This document shows positions 45,285 to 55,875 of a stretch of DNA of 64,000 nt, in pieces. The position numbers and the translations under genes were made by a program. Location of the stretch: the NCBI RefSeq assembly GCF_027580225.2, contig NC_073358.2:13126001-13190000 (forward strand), given 5' to 3'. Under the pieces are notes generated by a model. It did no database searches. It was not told where the DNA came from and worked only from the letters and a program-made list of their open reading frames with translations. The DNA is from Misgurnus anguillicaudatus (taxonomy: Eukaryota; Chordata; Actinopteri; Cypriniformes; Cobitidae). Each line of letters starts with the position of its first letter. Positions within the stretch are counted from its first letter, which is position 1.

Positions 45285-46297
45285 TTTATCACTGAAGCAG
45301 CAGCCCAAACAACCAGGTATAATAGCAAGAACCATCAAGATGGCAACTCAGTGGCCATCCATAACTTATTAAGCAACATGCAAAAGCACACCAGGAAACC
45401 CAAAAAAAAAAAACCTTATCCAGCATTGTCAGACAGCAATGGCAAAAAGCTCGTCGGGAAGTGAAGAGAACTCTGAGGACCTTACAGAACAAATGGTGGC
45501 TGGAGAGGAATCATGAAAATCAGACATTCGCTGACAGAAATGACATGCACAACTTTTACAATGCAGTCAAATCCATCTACGGCCCTATAAGTCACTGCAT
45601 CACTCTCTGGAAAACAGCAGATGAGTTTAAAATCCTGAAAGACCAGAATTCCATCCTGGAGAGGTGGGCCGAACATTTTAACACCTTATTAAATCAGGAT
45701 TCTGATGCGGACTATACCATCATAGATGAACTGCCTGAATTCCCCCTTATTGACAACCTCAGCCGACCTCTAACCTTCCTGGAGGTTCTGTCAGCTATCC
45801 ACTCCCTGAAGTACAACAAGTCTCCTGACAATATTCCTGCAGAACTGCTAAACAGGGAGGGTATCTCTGTACAAGAGCACTACACCATTACATCACCAAG
45901 GTTTGGGCTGATGAAAACATCCCACAGCAATGGGGAGATGCCAGTATTGTTACCATATATAAAGTATAGGATAGGGCCATCTGTGGAAACTATAGGGGCA
46001 TAACACTTCTTGGTGCGGGAAACAAGGTCCTGGCCAAGGTGATGCTACAGTGGCTGATCAATGACATCACAGACTCTTTGCTACCGGAGTCATAGTGCAG
46101 GTTTAGAAAGAACAGGAGCACAGTCAACATGGTCTTCACAACCCGACAACTCCAAAAAATATGCAGGGAGCAACATAAAGACCTGTTTATGGCGTTTGTG
46201 GACCTTTGCAAAGCCTTCGACACTGTGCAGAGAGATCTCTTGTAGTGATCTTCATGATGGAATGACTGCTAGGGTGACAATTGGAGGTCAACAGTCA
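45285..46297 (+). pseudogene. LINE reverse transcriptase N-terminal part, segment 3 of 3
   Basis: The frame at 45461-46003 shows the linker and RT start (KWWLERNHENQTFADRNDMH, FNTLLNQDS, SAIHSLKYNKSPDNIPAELL). After a shift near 45990 it continues ITLLGAGNKVLAKVML and VFTTRQLQKICREQHKDLFM followed by AFVDLCKAFDTVQRDLL, which contains the first catalytic-block Asp. The catalytic YADD region and 3' half are gone: after about 46250 there is a jump to GGMTAR-like and unrelated sequence. Several stops (46096, 46243) are present. Confidence 0.82.
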
Positions 46298-46505
46298 GTT
46301 CAAGTTAAAGTTCGTTTATTTCTATAGCACATTTTACACAGTCCCTGGAGTGCCCAAAGTGCTTTCCAGAGTAAAAGCAAATCAACATATAGCGAATAAG
46401 ACATCAATAATAAAATACATGATAAAATACACAAAAAAATTTATAAAAACGTAACCACAAAACTACTAATATCAAAATACAATGAAAGCAACTTGTTAGT
46501 TTGCG
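46298..46505 (-). mobile_element. L2-like LINE 3' tail, minus strand
   Basis: On the minus strand the end reads GTGCTATAGAAATAAACGAA followed by CTTTAACTTGAACTG, the typical L2 3' terminus and tail. AAAGCACTTTGGGCACTCC lies upstream. It abuts the broken LINE segment and probably truncated it. Confidence 0.6.
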
Positions 46506-47029
46506 GTCCACCCTAGTCTCATTAGTTCATGTCAGTTGACAGAACACAAAGCAACACAAGTCAGTTGACTGTGTGCATCACCACTCATTTCTTGTTTACA
46601 AAACACACTACAGCAGACAGTACAAAACTCATGTCAGTGTGTAATTCACAACGCCTGTCAGTCATACAATGAACATAAAAACACAAGTCGGTTGACAATG
46701 CACAGAACTACTCAAGTCGGTTGACAGTGCACATTAATGATGCGCGGGTCGGCGTTTTTTCCAAACAGCGGGTCTCTCTTTTATTTAATTTTTGGACCGC
46801 CCCAACCCGCCCCGCAGCACTGTATCTATTTTTACAACCCACACCGCCCTGCGACCATTAAAATAGACATACTAAGCATTTGTAATGTAAATAAAAGAGG
46901 CTTTATTTCAGCCTAAAAGTGCTTGGAAACAGCCATTAGATTACATCGGCGTGTAAACTGACAACAACATATGCGAATGAACCGTAGAAACCAGCATGGT
47001 CATATTAATATAGAGATAGGATAATGATA
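46506..47029. other. Spacer with short direct repeats
   Basis: CAAGTC(A/G)GTTGAC(A/T) recurs at about 46530, 46560, 46684 and 46716. Around 46742-46850 lies a cut-off repeat with GCGCGGGTCGG and CCCGCCCCGC. No gene was seen. Confidence 0.4.
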
Positions 47030-47039
47030 AACATTTCAA

Positions 47040-47671
47040 CACAGTCTCACGGGAAGTCATGTTATAGTAACGAAAATTTTTGATTAATTTATTCGTGTTT
47101 GATGACACGAATTTCCGCTGTTTTTCGTGTCTCTGGAGACGAATGTCTTTTTCGTCCTTCCCAGCACGAATTTCTATCAATGGCTGTTCGTGTCTGTGGC
47201 ACAACTTTCTTTATCGTGTCATTTTGTATTTTGTTTTCTCATCGTTGTTTCCTATTTTTAGATCATTGTCGCTTGGGGTTAGGGTTAGATCCGGGGTTTG
47301 CATTAGGATGTTATTTTTTGCATTGGTTTCTACATGTTTTTCGTCCACTTTTAAAACTATTCTCGCCTGGAGTTGGGGTTACAGCTGGGGTTTGGGTTAG
47401 GAAGTCGCAGAAAGTGATTCTAACCCAAACCCCAAGTGACAATGGTCAAAAAATAGAAAACAACAATGAGAAAACAAAATATAAAATGACACGATAAAGA
47501 AAGTCGTGCCACAGACACGAACAGCCATTGATAGAAATTCGTGCTGGGAAGGACGAAAAAGACATTCGTCTCCAGAGACACGAAAAACAGCGGAAAATTC
47601 GTGTCTTCAAACACGAATAAATTAATCAAAATTTTCGTTACTATAACACGACTTGCAGTGAGACTGGGTTG
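47040..47671. mobile_element. Long foldback element with ~250-bp arms and ~10-bp TSD
   Basis: The arms at 47040-47290 and 47420-47671 are close inverses (CAGTCTCACGGG, GTTATAGTAACGAAAATTTT, ATTCGTGTTTGATGACACGA, TCGTCCTTCCCAGCACG). The flanks AACATTTCAA (47030-47039) and AACATTTTCAA (47672-47682) look like a 10-11-bp target duplication with one indel. This length suggests a Mutator-like origin. Open frames of 106-132 codons occur on both strands of the arms, but they carry no known domain. Confidence 0.82.
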
Positions 47672-47989
47672 AACATTTTCAACATATACAAAGCAGTGTT
47701 TGTATTATCTATTCACAGATTCGCAACCTTAATTTCTCCCAAAGATCGTCTTTCATCTTCTATTTCTCCATTTGTTTTGTTGTTGTGGCTGGCAGCGGGA
47801 GTTACTTGGCGCTTCCGTGACGTGACACCAAAGGTTTGGAGATATCAAGTTATGTTGTGAAAGTTACGTTGCCACGTAGACCTACGCAATTTAATCTTAT
47901 CAAAGAACCTAATAAAATATGAAAATATTCCAAAATATATTCTACAGGGAATTAGACGCAACAAATATGTTTTTTATTTTGTTTTTAGT

Positions 47990-49050
47990 CTAACAGAAAC
48001 CCAAGGTTTCTAACACATTTAGTTTGGTAGACAGCCAGGTTATCCAGACAGGAGATGTCAACATTGGAATTTTCTAAGGGGGCAAATACAATAACATCCG
48101 TCTTTGAGTTATTAAGAAATAGGAAGTTGTTAGACAACCAAATCTTTACCTCATTGAGATGTGAATAATGAGGAGATATTTGCAGGATCACCTCTTTTTA
48201 TTGGCAGATAGATCTGGGTATTGTCTGCGTAATAATGATACGAAATCCCATGCTTTCTCAAAATTGAACCCAAAGGTAGCAAATAAAGAGAAAAAAGCAG
48301 AGGAGATAGGATTGAGCCCTGAGGGAGGCCAAATATAAGACTAACAGCAGAGGAAGTACAATTACCAATTTTAACTGAGAAATGACAGTCGATTAAATAG
48401 GACTGGAACCACTTTAAAACAAGGCCTTTTAGACCCATGAGTGAATTTAATTTAGATAAAAGCAGCTGATGATCAATCGTGTTGAAAGCTGCAGTTAAAT
48501 CAATGAGAATTAAAATCATGGAATCCCCTGAAATGTCATTCAGAATCCTTAATAGGGCTGACTCTGTGCTGTGAAGCGGTTTGAACCCAGACTGGAAACG
48601 CTCAGAGATATGACTGGTGCTGAGGAAGGACTGAAACTGAAGTAACACAATTTTTTCCAGTACCTTGGAGATGAATGGTAGTACTGAAATGGGTTGAAAA
48701 TTACTCTTTACAGACATATCAAGAGAGGGCTTCTTGAGCAGGGGGGTGACAGCTGCTTGTTTCAGAGCAGGTGGAATCATACCCGTGGCCATGCAATTGT
48801 TAATAAAAATAAGTAGCGTAGGGCCTACAGACTCGAATATCAATTTCAGATATCGAGGGTGAATTACATCATAAGGCCATAGAGCAGGTTTAAGGGAATC
48901 AATAGTTTCAGACGGATGTTGTACAGAGACAGAATGGAAATTTTCCCCTACAAAGGATGTCTGAATGATGTCTGCCATCATAAGGCTGGCGTCTACACCA
49001 CCCATCTTCACTATTGCAGATGGAAAACTGTCAGTTGTCCCACCATTCAA
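47990..49050 (-). pseudogene. L2-like LINE reverse transcriptase with altered active site
   Basis: The minus-strand frame 49050-48151 (299 codons) shows RT blocks: NNCMATGMIPPALKQAAVTP, FQPISVLPFISKVLEKIVLL, FQSGFKPLHSTESALLRI, ILIDLTAAFNTIDHQLLLSK (first catalytic Asp kept) and GLPQGSILSPLLFSLYLLPL. The YADD box reads YYADN (about 48225), so the second Asp is Asn. After a frameshift near 48190 the thumb follows as IWLSNNFLFLNNSKTDVIVF to about 47990. Neither endonuclease nor N-terminal RT is present. It is inactive. Confidence 0.88.
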
Positions 49051-49247
49051 ATACCGGTGGAGACTCTGGCGGTGGGTTTTTCAGAACCAAAACCATCATC
49101 TCAACATAAAAATCTCCGTCTAACAATCGGTGTGCATCACAACCCTCCTCTACAGCTGTGAATTGTGGACAGATAAAGATCAATAAAAAGAGAAAGATAG
49201 TAAGTCCTATATTAGGTGAGGTAATGTCAGAAGAGATGGGTTTTTAC
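49051..49247. other. Flank of the large hAT, continued at 56890
   Basis: This stretch and 56890-57060 were contiguous before the hAT insertion. The right part contains TCATTCCACAGTTGTGGAAC, similar to a dispersed LINE-associated repeat. No gene was assigned. Confidence 0.4.
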
Positions 49248-50639
49248 TAGGGATGTCCCGATCCGATCACGTGATCGGAAATCGGCCCCGATCACGTGGT
49301 TTCAGACTCGATCAGAATCGGACGTTACCTCCCAATCAGGACTCGGATACATATGCAGGGTTTAAAATCCATTAAAGAGCACCTATTATGAGATACCCGT
49401 TTTTAAACATCCTTTTGTGTGTAAGTGTGTATTAGTACATGCTAACGATATTCAAAAAGTACATACCTCAAAGAAAACGATGACGTGAGATATCGTCTCT
49501 AACGTTCGAGGACTACAAAAAACACTCGGATTGTAGGCAACAGTTTACTTCCTGGGATTAGTGACGTAGAGAAGACCAACATTATCATAGTTCAGCCCTC
49601 TCTGCTTTGCTTAGGTACGACCTCAAAGACGGGGGTGGAGAGCGGCGAGTCAGAAGAGAGCTAAAATGGCGAAGGTTGGGAGTCCCTGCTTTGCCTCTGT
49701 TTGCAAACTCTTGTTTCATCGTTTAAGCGATTAAATCTCTCGAGTAGACGCTGTCTCTTTAGATGCAAGGGCAAAATAGCACTTTATGAACTTCCACAGA
49801 GGACATCGTGTTTAATACGGTTCCGGAAAAATTCAGTCAGAAGTTGTTCACGGAGTTTTCACAATAACTGCTTCTCATGAACCGAAGCTGGATTGCGCGA
49901 TGTTACCTCCTGAAAGTTGGATTACCGTGCACTTCTGGATCACAGGCTGTAAGTATTCATGTTTATTATTTGCCTTTACTGTAACCGGAGCTTAACATTA
50001 TGTGCGTGTAGAGCTCAGATATATATCTATATGTAGAGCTAAGCTTGCAAGCTAATTGTTTTGTGTTGTAATAATGTATTTCATAAACAACGTACCATAT
50101 TTACACACGTGTATGTTGAATTATGCAGACTATCGTTTTTTATCGATGTTTATTTAGACGTGTTTACAAACTTGCTAAGCTGTTCCAGCTAAACTGTTAC
50201 CGGTAAAATTTGTTCTCATGATCAAACTCAAGAAACTCTAAGTACAGATGATTTGTTTAACGTTATATGTATTTTATTGTTGTTTTTACTTGAAGCTTTC
50301 TTAGATTTTGAAACTAAGTAAACACGTAATGTGTGTTGCTAATGTTGGGCCATGTAATATGTAATACATTAACGTTTTAATGAATAGTCTAACGATTTAT
50401 AATCGTTGTACTCTATTGTTATAATATGTCTTTTTGACTGAATACATGTTTGTTTTATTTGTCTATATCCTAGACTCGCAGCTGGACACATCCTTCTACA
50501 CTGTATGCAAACATGCAACATCATTACACACAGTACAAGGAGTCAGACTGACATATGAGGAGCAAAGGAACCCAGGCAGTAGCATCATTTCACAATGTTT
50601 CAATCACCATCATCAGTGGATGCCTTTGCCGTCCGTAGC

Positions 50640-51223
50640 CTGAGATTTCAGATTTGCAGCAAAAAATGTGACTTTCCCATTTATTGGAATGCTGTGCAGG
50701 TATTTAAGTATTTTAGTAACTGTGTTAAATAAAGTAGTATTTACTTTTACAATAAATGTATTGCTTGTTTATGTTTTTACAGGTTGTACCTTGCAGCTGC
50801 CAGCCATCCATTACAATGTCACCAAGCCGTAACAAAAGCAGGAGATGGAAAGTACAAGGCTATGTTCCCAAAACACACAAGTGACATACCGTAAGCAGTA
50901 ATGTTTTATTTCAAATACATTCATAATTAAAAACTTAATGTATGAAGCAGGGAAATAAATGATCAAAACAAAAGATTTATTGACTGCAATATTTGTACAG
51001 TTATTGTGTTTGATGAGGTATTTGAAGATAAGCTGAAGGAAACCCCGATTCCAATGGACCTGGCATCACAGTTTGAGAGACCTTCAAAGGAGGACGTGAT
51101 TGCATGCCATCTTCAGTGCAGGGGTCGTCGAAAGCAAACATTGTGACCGATCTGATCAGGAAGCTCCAAGCATATCTGGAGAACAACACACGACAGGATG
51201 ATAACCTTATAGTGTCGTCTTAA
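50640..51223 (+). pseudogene. Decayed C-terminal exons of a TTAA-element transposase-like protein
   Basis: Recognisable pieces are CSKKCDFPIYWNAVQ (50650-50698), LYLAAASHPLQ and KAGDGKYKAMFPKHTSD (50787-50890) ahead of a GTAAGC donor, then FEDKLKETPIPMDLASQFER and PSKEDVIACHLQ (51020-51115). After a frameshift comes SSKANIVTDLIRKLQAYLEN, ending at TAA 51221-51223. The order and style resemble a family of fish transposon proteins with a LYLAA..H.NEN block, but the key N-terminal catalytic part was not found. Assignment is by resemblance only. Confidence 0.45.
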
Positions 51224-51662
51224 ATAGCACCAGCTGACAAAGCTTTGATATGCCATTTATCTGAATAGATAGCTGTAAGAAATGAATTGAAAAATTTTTG
51301 AAAGAAGAGCACAATATGGTTACTAAAGTATGTTTATTTGTATATTGTTTAACATTTAAATATATATTTGTAATAAATAAAAAAACTTTTGACTGACTAC
51401 TATATTTTCTTTAAAGTTACATCTTTTGTTCTTTTGGGTACTTTGTTACTATAATAATACTTTAGTGTTATTGGTTTAAAAATGTAATAAAACTTTCTCT
51501 AGTCCGGCACCTCAAAGGCTTATAGTCGGTACAATAAATGTTCTGTGTGTAGGGATTTAGACAATTTGTGCAAAACCTGGATGATGAATCGCGCAGGTAA
51601 GAGGCCCTGGAACCTGTTGCATTCTCCTTAAAACCTAATAAGTAAAAACATAGCACTTATAA

Positions 51663-52205
51663 GTAAGCAGTCTTTTATACTAACGTTTACCATAGTGAAA
51701 TAATGTAGGGCTAACATTCATTTCAATTAATACTTTCTTTGTGCTACATTTGGTGTTTCCATGTAGTTTGCCCAGTAATATAGTATGTAAGCAGTCTTTT
51801 ATAATAAAGCTTACTATAGTAAAATAATGTAGAAATTACCAAGTGAAATCGTTTTATAATCATTTCAACGAATACTTTCTATGTGCTACATTTGGTGTTT
51901 CCATATAGTTTGCACAGTGATATAGTATGTAAGCAGTCTTTTATAATAAAGTTTACTATAGTAAAATAATGTTAACAAATGAAATAGTTTTATAATCATT
52001 TCAACAAATACTTTCTATGTGCTACATTTGGTGTTTCCATATAGTTTGCACAGTAATATAGTATGTAAGCAGTCTTTTATAATAAAGTTTACTATAGTAA
52101 AATAATGTTAACAAGTGAAAAAGTTTTATAATCATTTCAACAAATACTTTCTATGTGCTACATTTGGTGTTTCCATATAGTTTGCAAAGTAATGTAGTAC
52201 GTTAT
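51663..52205. repeat. Four tandem ~124-142-bp units
   Basis: Units start with GTAAGCAGTCTTTTAT at 51663, 51787, 51929 and 52065. Each includes GTGCTACATTTGGTGTTTCC and TTTACTATAGTAAAATAATG. The later units are most alike, indicating recent expansion at the right side. The array is internal to the TTAA element. Confidence 0.85.
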
Positions 52206-52287
52206 AATTACCTTTTGGATGTCTTTGCAACACATTTTCGTCTTCGTTTAGCATTCTGGCAGAGCTAAGGACACCTAAAAAAGTTAA

Positions 52288-52503
52288 AGGCGGAGTCCAT
52301 TATGTTTGAAAGCCAATGTTTATATTTGAAATCACCTAAACAAACACGCCCCTACCCCAATAAAATCTGGACCTTCTGTTGATAGACCCGCCCCACACAT
52401 ACGCAACCCGGCATTTGATTTGATTTTATTGGCTATACGTGTGTTTTGGTAGTCGGCCGGTCTCCTTTTCCAACGCGTTTTTCAAACATCGTAGACTCCG
52501 CCT
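52288..52503. mobile_element. TTAA-target MITE (AGGCGGAGTC), nested
   Basis: The ends AGGCGGAGTCCATTATG and CGTAGACTCCGCCT, with TTTGAAA/TTTCAAA inside, are flanked by TTAA at 52284-52287 and 52504-52507. It lies within the 3.6-kb TTAA element and has no coding capacity. Confidence 0.85.
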
Positions 52504-53012
52504 TTAAATCCAATCGCGTTCATTGACGGAGATCGTTTATATCGTAACGGCCTTCTGAACTCTCTGGATCGAGCTCAAAGTGGTAAGGCAGTACAGACAC
52601 CATCGTTTATAGAGAAATATAACGCTTGTTTACGTTGCCTGTGACTCTCAGTCAGAACCGGAAAACCCACGCGTAGTCAGGGGCGTAACCTTTCAAACAC
52701 ATACCGAACCCAGTTGACCAATAACAGTTGAGTAGTCATCTGACCAATCCGAATACACTAGACATTTTGGGAGGCGGAGACAGGAACTAAAACCGAGCAT
52801 TTTCCAGACAGGCAGAAATCGGTGAGGTATGTAAGCAATTTATAAGACTCACAATGCATTAGTTCAAGTTTTAATAACATGTATGTACTATGGGATATTA
52901 CAATAACGTGCTAACGTGCTAATTTATTAGCATAATTGGTGCTCTTTAAGATCTCGCTCTGCGCCAGTGTACGCGCTGCGCTGGTGCGTGTGACCTGATG
53001 AGAAGAGAATAG

Positions 53013-53182
53013 GCTTGTTCGACTTCATGCAGCGCCGCAACAACCGGCAGCCGGATGACGTCTAAGTTCCGCGAGAGCGATTTAAAAGCAAACTCCTCCG
53101 TATGATTTCGCGGATCACTCTCGCGGTAGTTTGACGTCACCCGGCTGTCGATTGTTGCGGCGCCGAATGAAGTCGAACAAGC
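53013..53182. mobile_element. 170-bp palindromic MITE
   Basis: GCTTGTTCGACTTCATGC at the left is inverted as AATGAAGTCGAACAAGC at the right. The pairing continues through GCGCCGCAACAA, CCGGATGACGTC-like and CGCGAGAG blocks almost to the centre. It sits inside the hAT between the TTAA element and the Tc1-like element. Confidence 0.8.
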
Positions 53183-53633
53183 TTTTTGACGTGCTTTCAA
53201 ATTCATTCATAGGCTTCACACTCGTGCGTGCAAGGAACCCACGACAAAACCGGGTTTTTACCGCTCATTTAAACGACGCGTTGATCGTTTTTGTCACCAT
53301 GTGCTCAGACACAGCTCCGCGTCTCACTCAGAACCTCAAGAACGCGCATTCGCGCAGGATACTGTAGAGATGAGAGATAGAGAGAGATGTAAGAATGGTG
53401 CCCACGTCGAGAAAACTTAATAGAAGACTAGAAACAAAGTATTAAAGTATGTCTAGCCATGTCACTCATCTCATTACAATATGTTAACTAGATAACTGGA
53501 TACAACTGATTGTATAGTTTAATAAAATAATGTATTTTGATTATACAGATTAATTACGACCTAACTATACAGTATTGTTCAAAATAATAGCAGTACAATG
53601 TGACTAACCAGAATAATCAAGGTTTTTAGTATA

Positions 53634-54645
53634 TGAAGAGTTTGGTTCCAAAACGCAATAAATCCATTTTGACAAATTTCGGTAAAAACGTGTTTTCTAT
53701 ACCAAGAAAGTGACAAGATGAAAACCACTATTTTCTGTTACAAACTTTCAAATAGCATCTTTAGGTTATAAAAACATAAAAAATTCAAATCCATAACTTG
53801 ATTTTCAAAGATTTATTATAAAAACGGATTATTTTTTCCACAAAATGCAATAAATCCATGACAAGTTTTTATAAAAAATGCTATAAATCTATTGAATCAA
53901 TCGCCTATATAAATGTGCATTCATCTTTGCCATGTTATATTCATTTAGTTGACTAGTTGTACACACTAATTAAAAATATAAACATTATTGTCATTAATCA
54001 AAACACTTACTTTGTGATATTAAGAAGTCATCGGTTATACTTGACGTCCTCGCTTAACGTTTTTCAAAGCGATCAGCTGTAAAATGTTTTGGTCCTGCTC
54101 GATTTTCGTTGACTTTGAGTAAAATTATGGAAAGTTTTTCATAAGATCCCCTGGGGTCAATGTGTTATCATGAAAGTAACGTGATGCTGTCAGCCCGCCC
54201 GGCCAAACAAGCACCGGTCTCCCGAGTTCCTCTGCGTAAATTATTACATGTTGATGGCTTACGTTTCTTTCCCGTCAGAGAAAACCATCACAGGTTTATC
54301 AATGCTATTAAAGTATTATTTTGTTTTTGTTTGTTTGTTGATCACGAAGTACAAAGTAGATGAGGAAAACTAGGATTCCGTGTACTCAGTGTTGTTTACA
54401 TTGCGTGAGGTGCGCTGTAATCTGTGGAGGAGTGGATTTATGGCATTCTGTAGAAAAGGGGGAGTGGCGTTTATTGCATTTTGGGAAAAAAGGGAGAAAA
54501 GATGACAGAATAACACTGCGGAAATTGGATTTTGCATAAAATTAAGAATTTACTTTATAATACTGACCTGATATAATACTGATTCTGGCAGTAACTCATT
54601 TTTTTCAAAAATGGCGTTTATTGCGTTTTGGAACCAAACTCTTCA
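53634..54645. mobile_element. TA-target element nested in the Tc1 terminal repeat
   Basis: The inverted ends TGAAGAGTTTGGTTCCAAAA and TTTTGGAACCAAACTCTTCA are exact for at least 29 bp (continuing CGCAATAAA). TA is present at both sides (53632-53633 and 54646-54647). The uninterrupted sequence is seen in the sister Tc1 copy at about 6244-6256 with a single TA, which proves the insertion point. It has no coding capacity; the small frame at 54160-54363 is not recognised. Confidence 0.9.
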
Positions 54646-54880
54646 TATTTTTTATTGCTACGTGGCAAACAAGTTACCAGTAGGTTCAGTAGATTCTCAC
54701 AAAACAAACAAGACCCAGCATTCATGATATGCACGCTCTTAAGGCTGTGCAGTTGGGCAATTAGTTGAAAGGGGTGTGTTCAAAAAAATAGCAGTGTCTA
54801 CCTTTGACTGTACAAACTCAAAACTATTTTGTACAAACATTTTTTTTTTCTGGGATTTAGCAATCCTGTGAATCACTAAA

Positions 54881-55875
54881 CTAATATTTAGTTGTATGAC
54901 CACAGTTTTTTAAAACTGCTTGACATCTGTGTGGCATGGAGTCAACCAACTTGTGGCACCTCTCAGCTGTTATTCCACTCCATGATTCTTTAACAACATT
55001 CCACAATTCATTCACATTTCTTGGTTTTGCTTCAGAAACAGCATTTTTGATATCACCCCACAAGTTCTCAATTGGATTAAGGTCTGGAGATTGGGCTGGC
55101 CACTCCATAACATTAATTTTGTTGGTTTGGAACCAAGACTTTGCCCGTTTACTAGTGTGTTTTGGGTCATTGTCTTGATGAAACAACCATTTCAAGGGCA
55201 TGTCCTCTTCAGCATAGGGCAACATGACCTCTTCAAGTATTTTAACATATGCAAACTGATCCATGATCCATGGTATGCGATAAATAGGCCCAACACCATA
55301 GTAGGAGAAACATGCCCATATCATGATGCTTGCACCTCCATGCTTCACTGTCTTCACTGTGTACTGTGGCTTGAATTCAGAGTTTGGGGGTCGTCTCACA
55401 ATCTGCCTGTGGCCCTTGGACCCAAAAAGAACAATTTTACTCTCATCAGTCCACAAAATGTTCCTCCATTTCTCTTTAGGCCAGTTGATGTGTTCTTTGG
55501 CAAATTGTAACCTCTTCTGCACATGCATTTTTTTAACAGAGGGACTTTGCGGGGGATTCTTGAAAATAGATTAGCTTCACACAGACATCTTCTAACTGTC
55601 ACAGTACTTACAGGTAACTCCAGACTGTCTTTGATCATCCTGGAGGTGATCATTGGCTGAGCCTTTGCCATTCTGGTTATTCTTCTATCCATTTTGATGG
55701 TTGTCTTCCGTTTTCTTCCACGTCTCTCTGGTTTTGCTCTCCATTTTAAGGCATTGGAGATCATTTTAGCTGAACAGCCTATCATTTTTTGCACCTCTTT
55801 ATAGGTTTTCCCCTCTCCAATCAACTTTTTAATCAAAGTACGCTGTTCTTCTGAACAATGTCTTGAACGACCCAT
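54881..55875 (-). pseudogene. Tc1-like transposase, near full length with one frameshift
   Basis: The minus-strand start at 55875 (MGRSRHCSEEQRTLIKKL) leads through the DNA-binding domain to a frameshift at about 55530, where an A-run after the VPLL codons is one base short compared with the 6.5-kb copy. The second frame carries the DD34E triad: [15 protein letters not shown] and NPIENLWGD, with exactly 34 residues between the second Asp and Glu. It ends CGHTTKY at 54881. Combined length would be about 332 residues, as expected for Tc1 transposases. Only this shift appears to separate it from an intact frame. Confidence 0.9.

Larger units (their letters stand above)
49376..52945 (+). mobile_element. 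TTAA-target DNA transposon (AGAGCACCTATTATG), 3.6 kb
   Basis: The inverted ends AGAGCACCTATTATG and CATAATTGGTGCTCT are flanked by TTAA at 49372-49375 and 52946-52949. It carries decayed coding exons (next entry), a tandem repeat and a nested TTAA MITE. TTAA specificity fits piggyBac or Kolobok; the absence of the usual piggyBac CCC end makes Kolobok the better guess. Confidence 0.82.

Noticed and set aside
47080..47497. Open frames of 106 and 132 codons on the plus strand
   Set aside because: They lie in the inverted arms of a foldback element, have mirror frames in the other arm, and show no domain.
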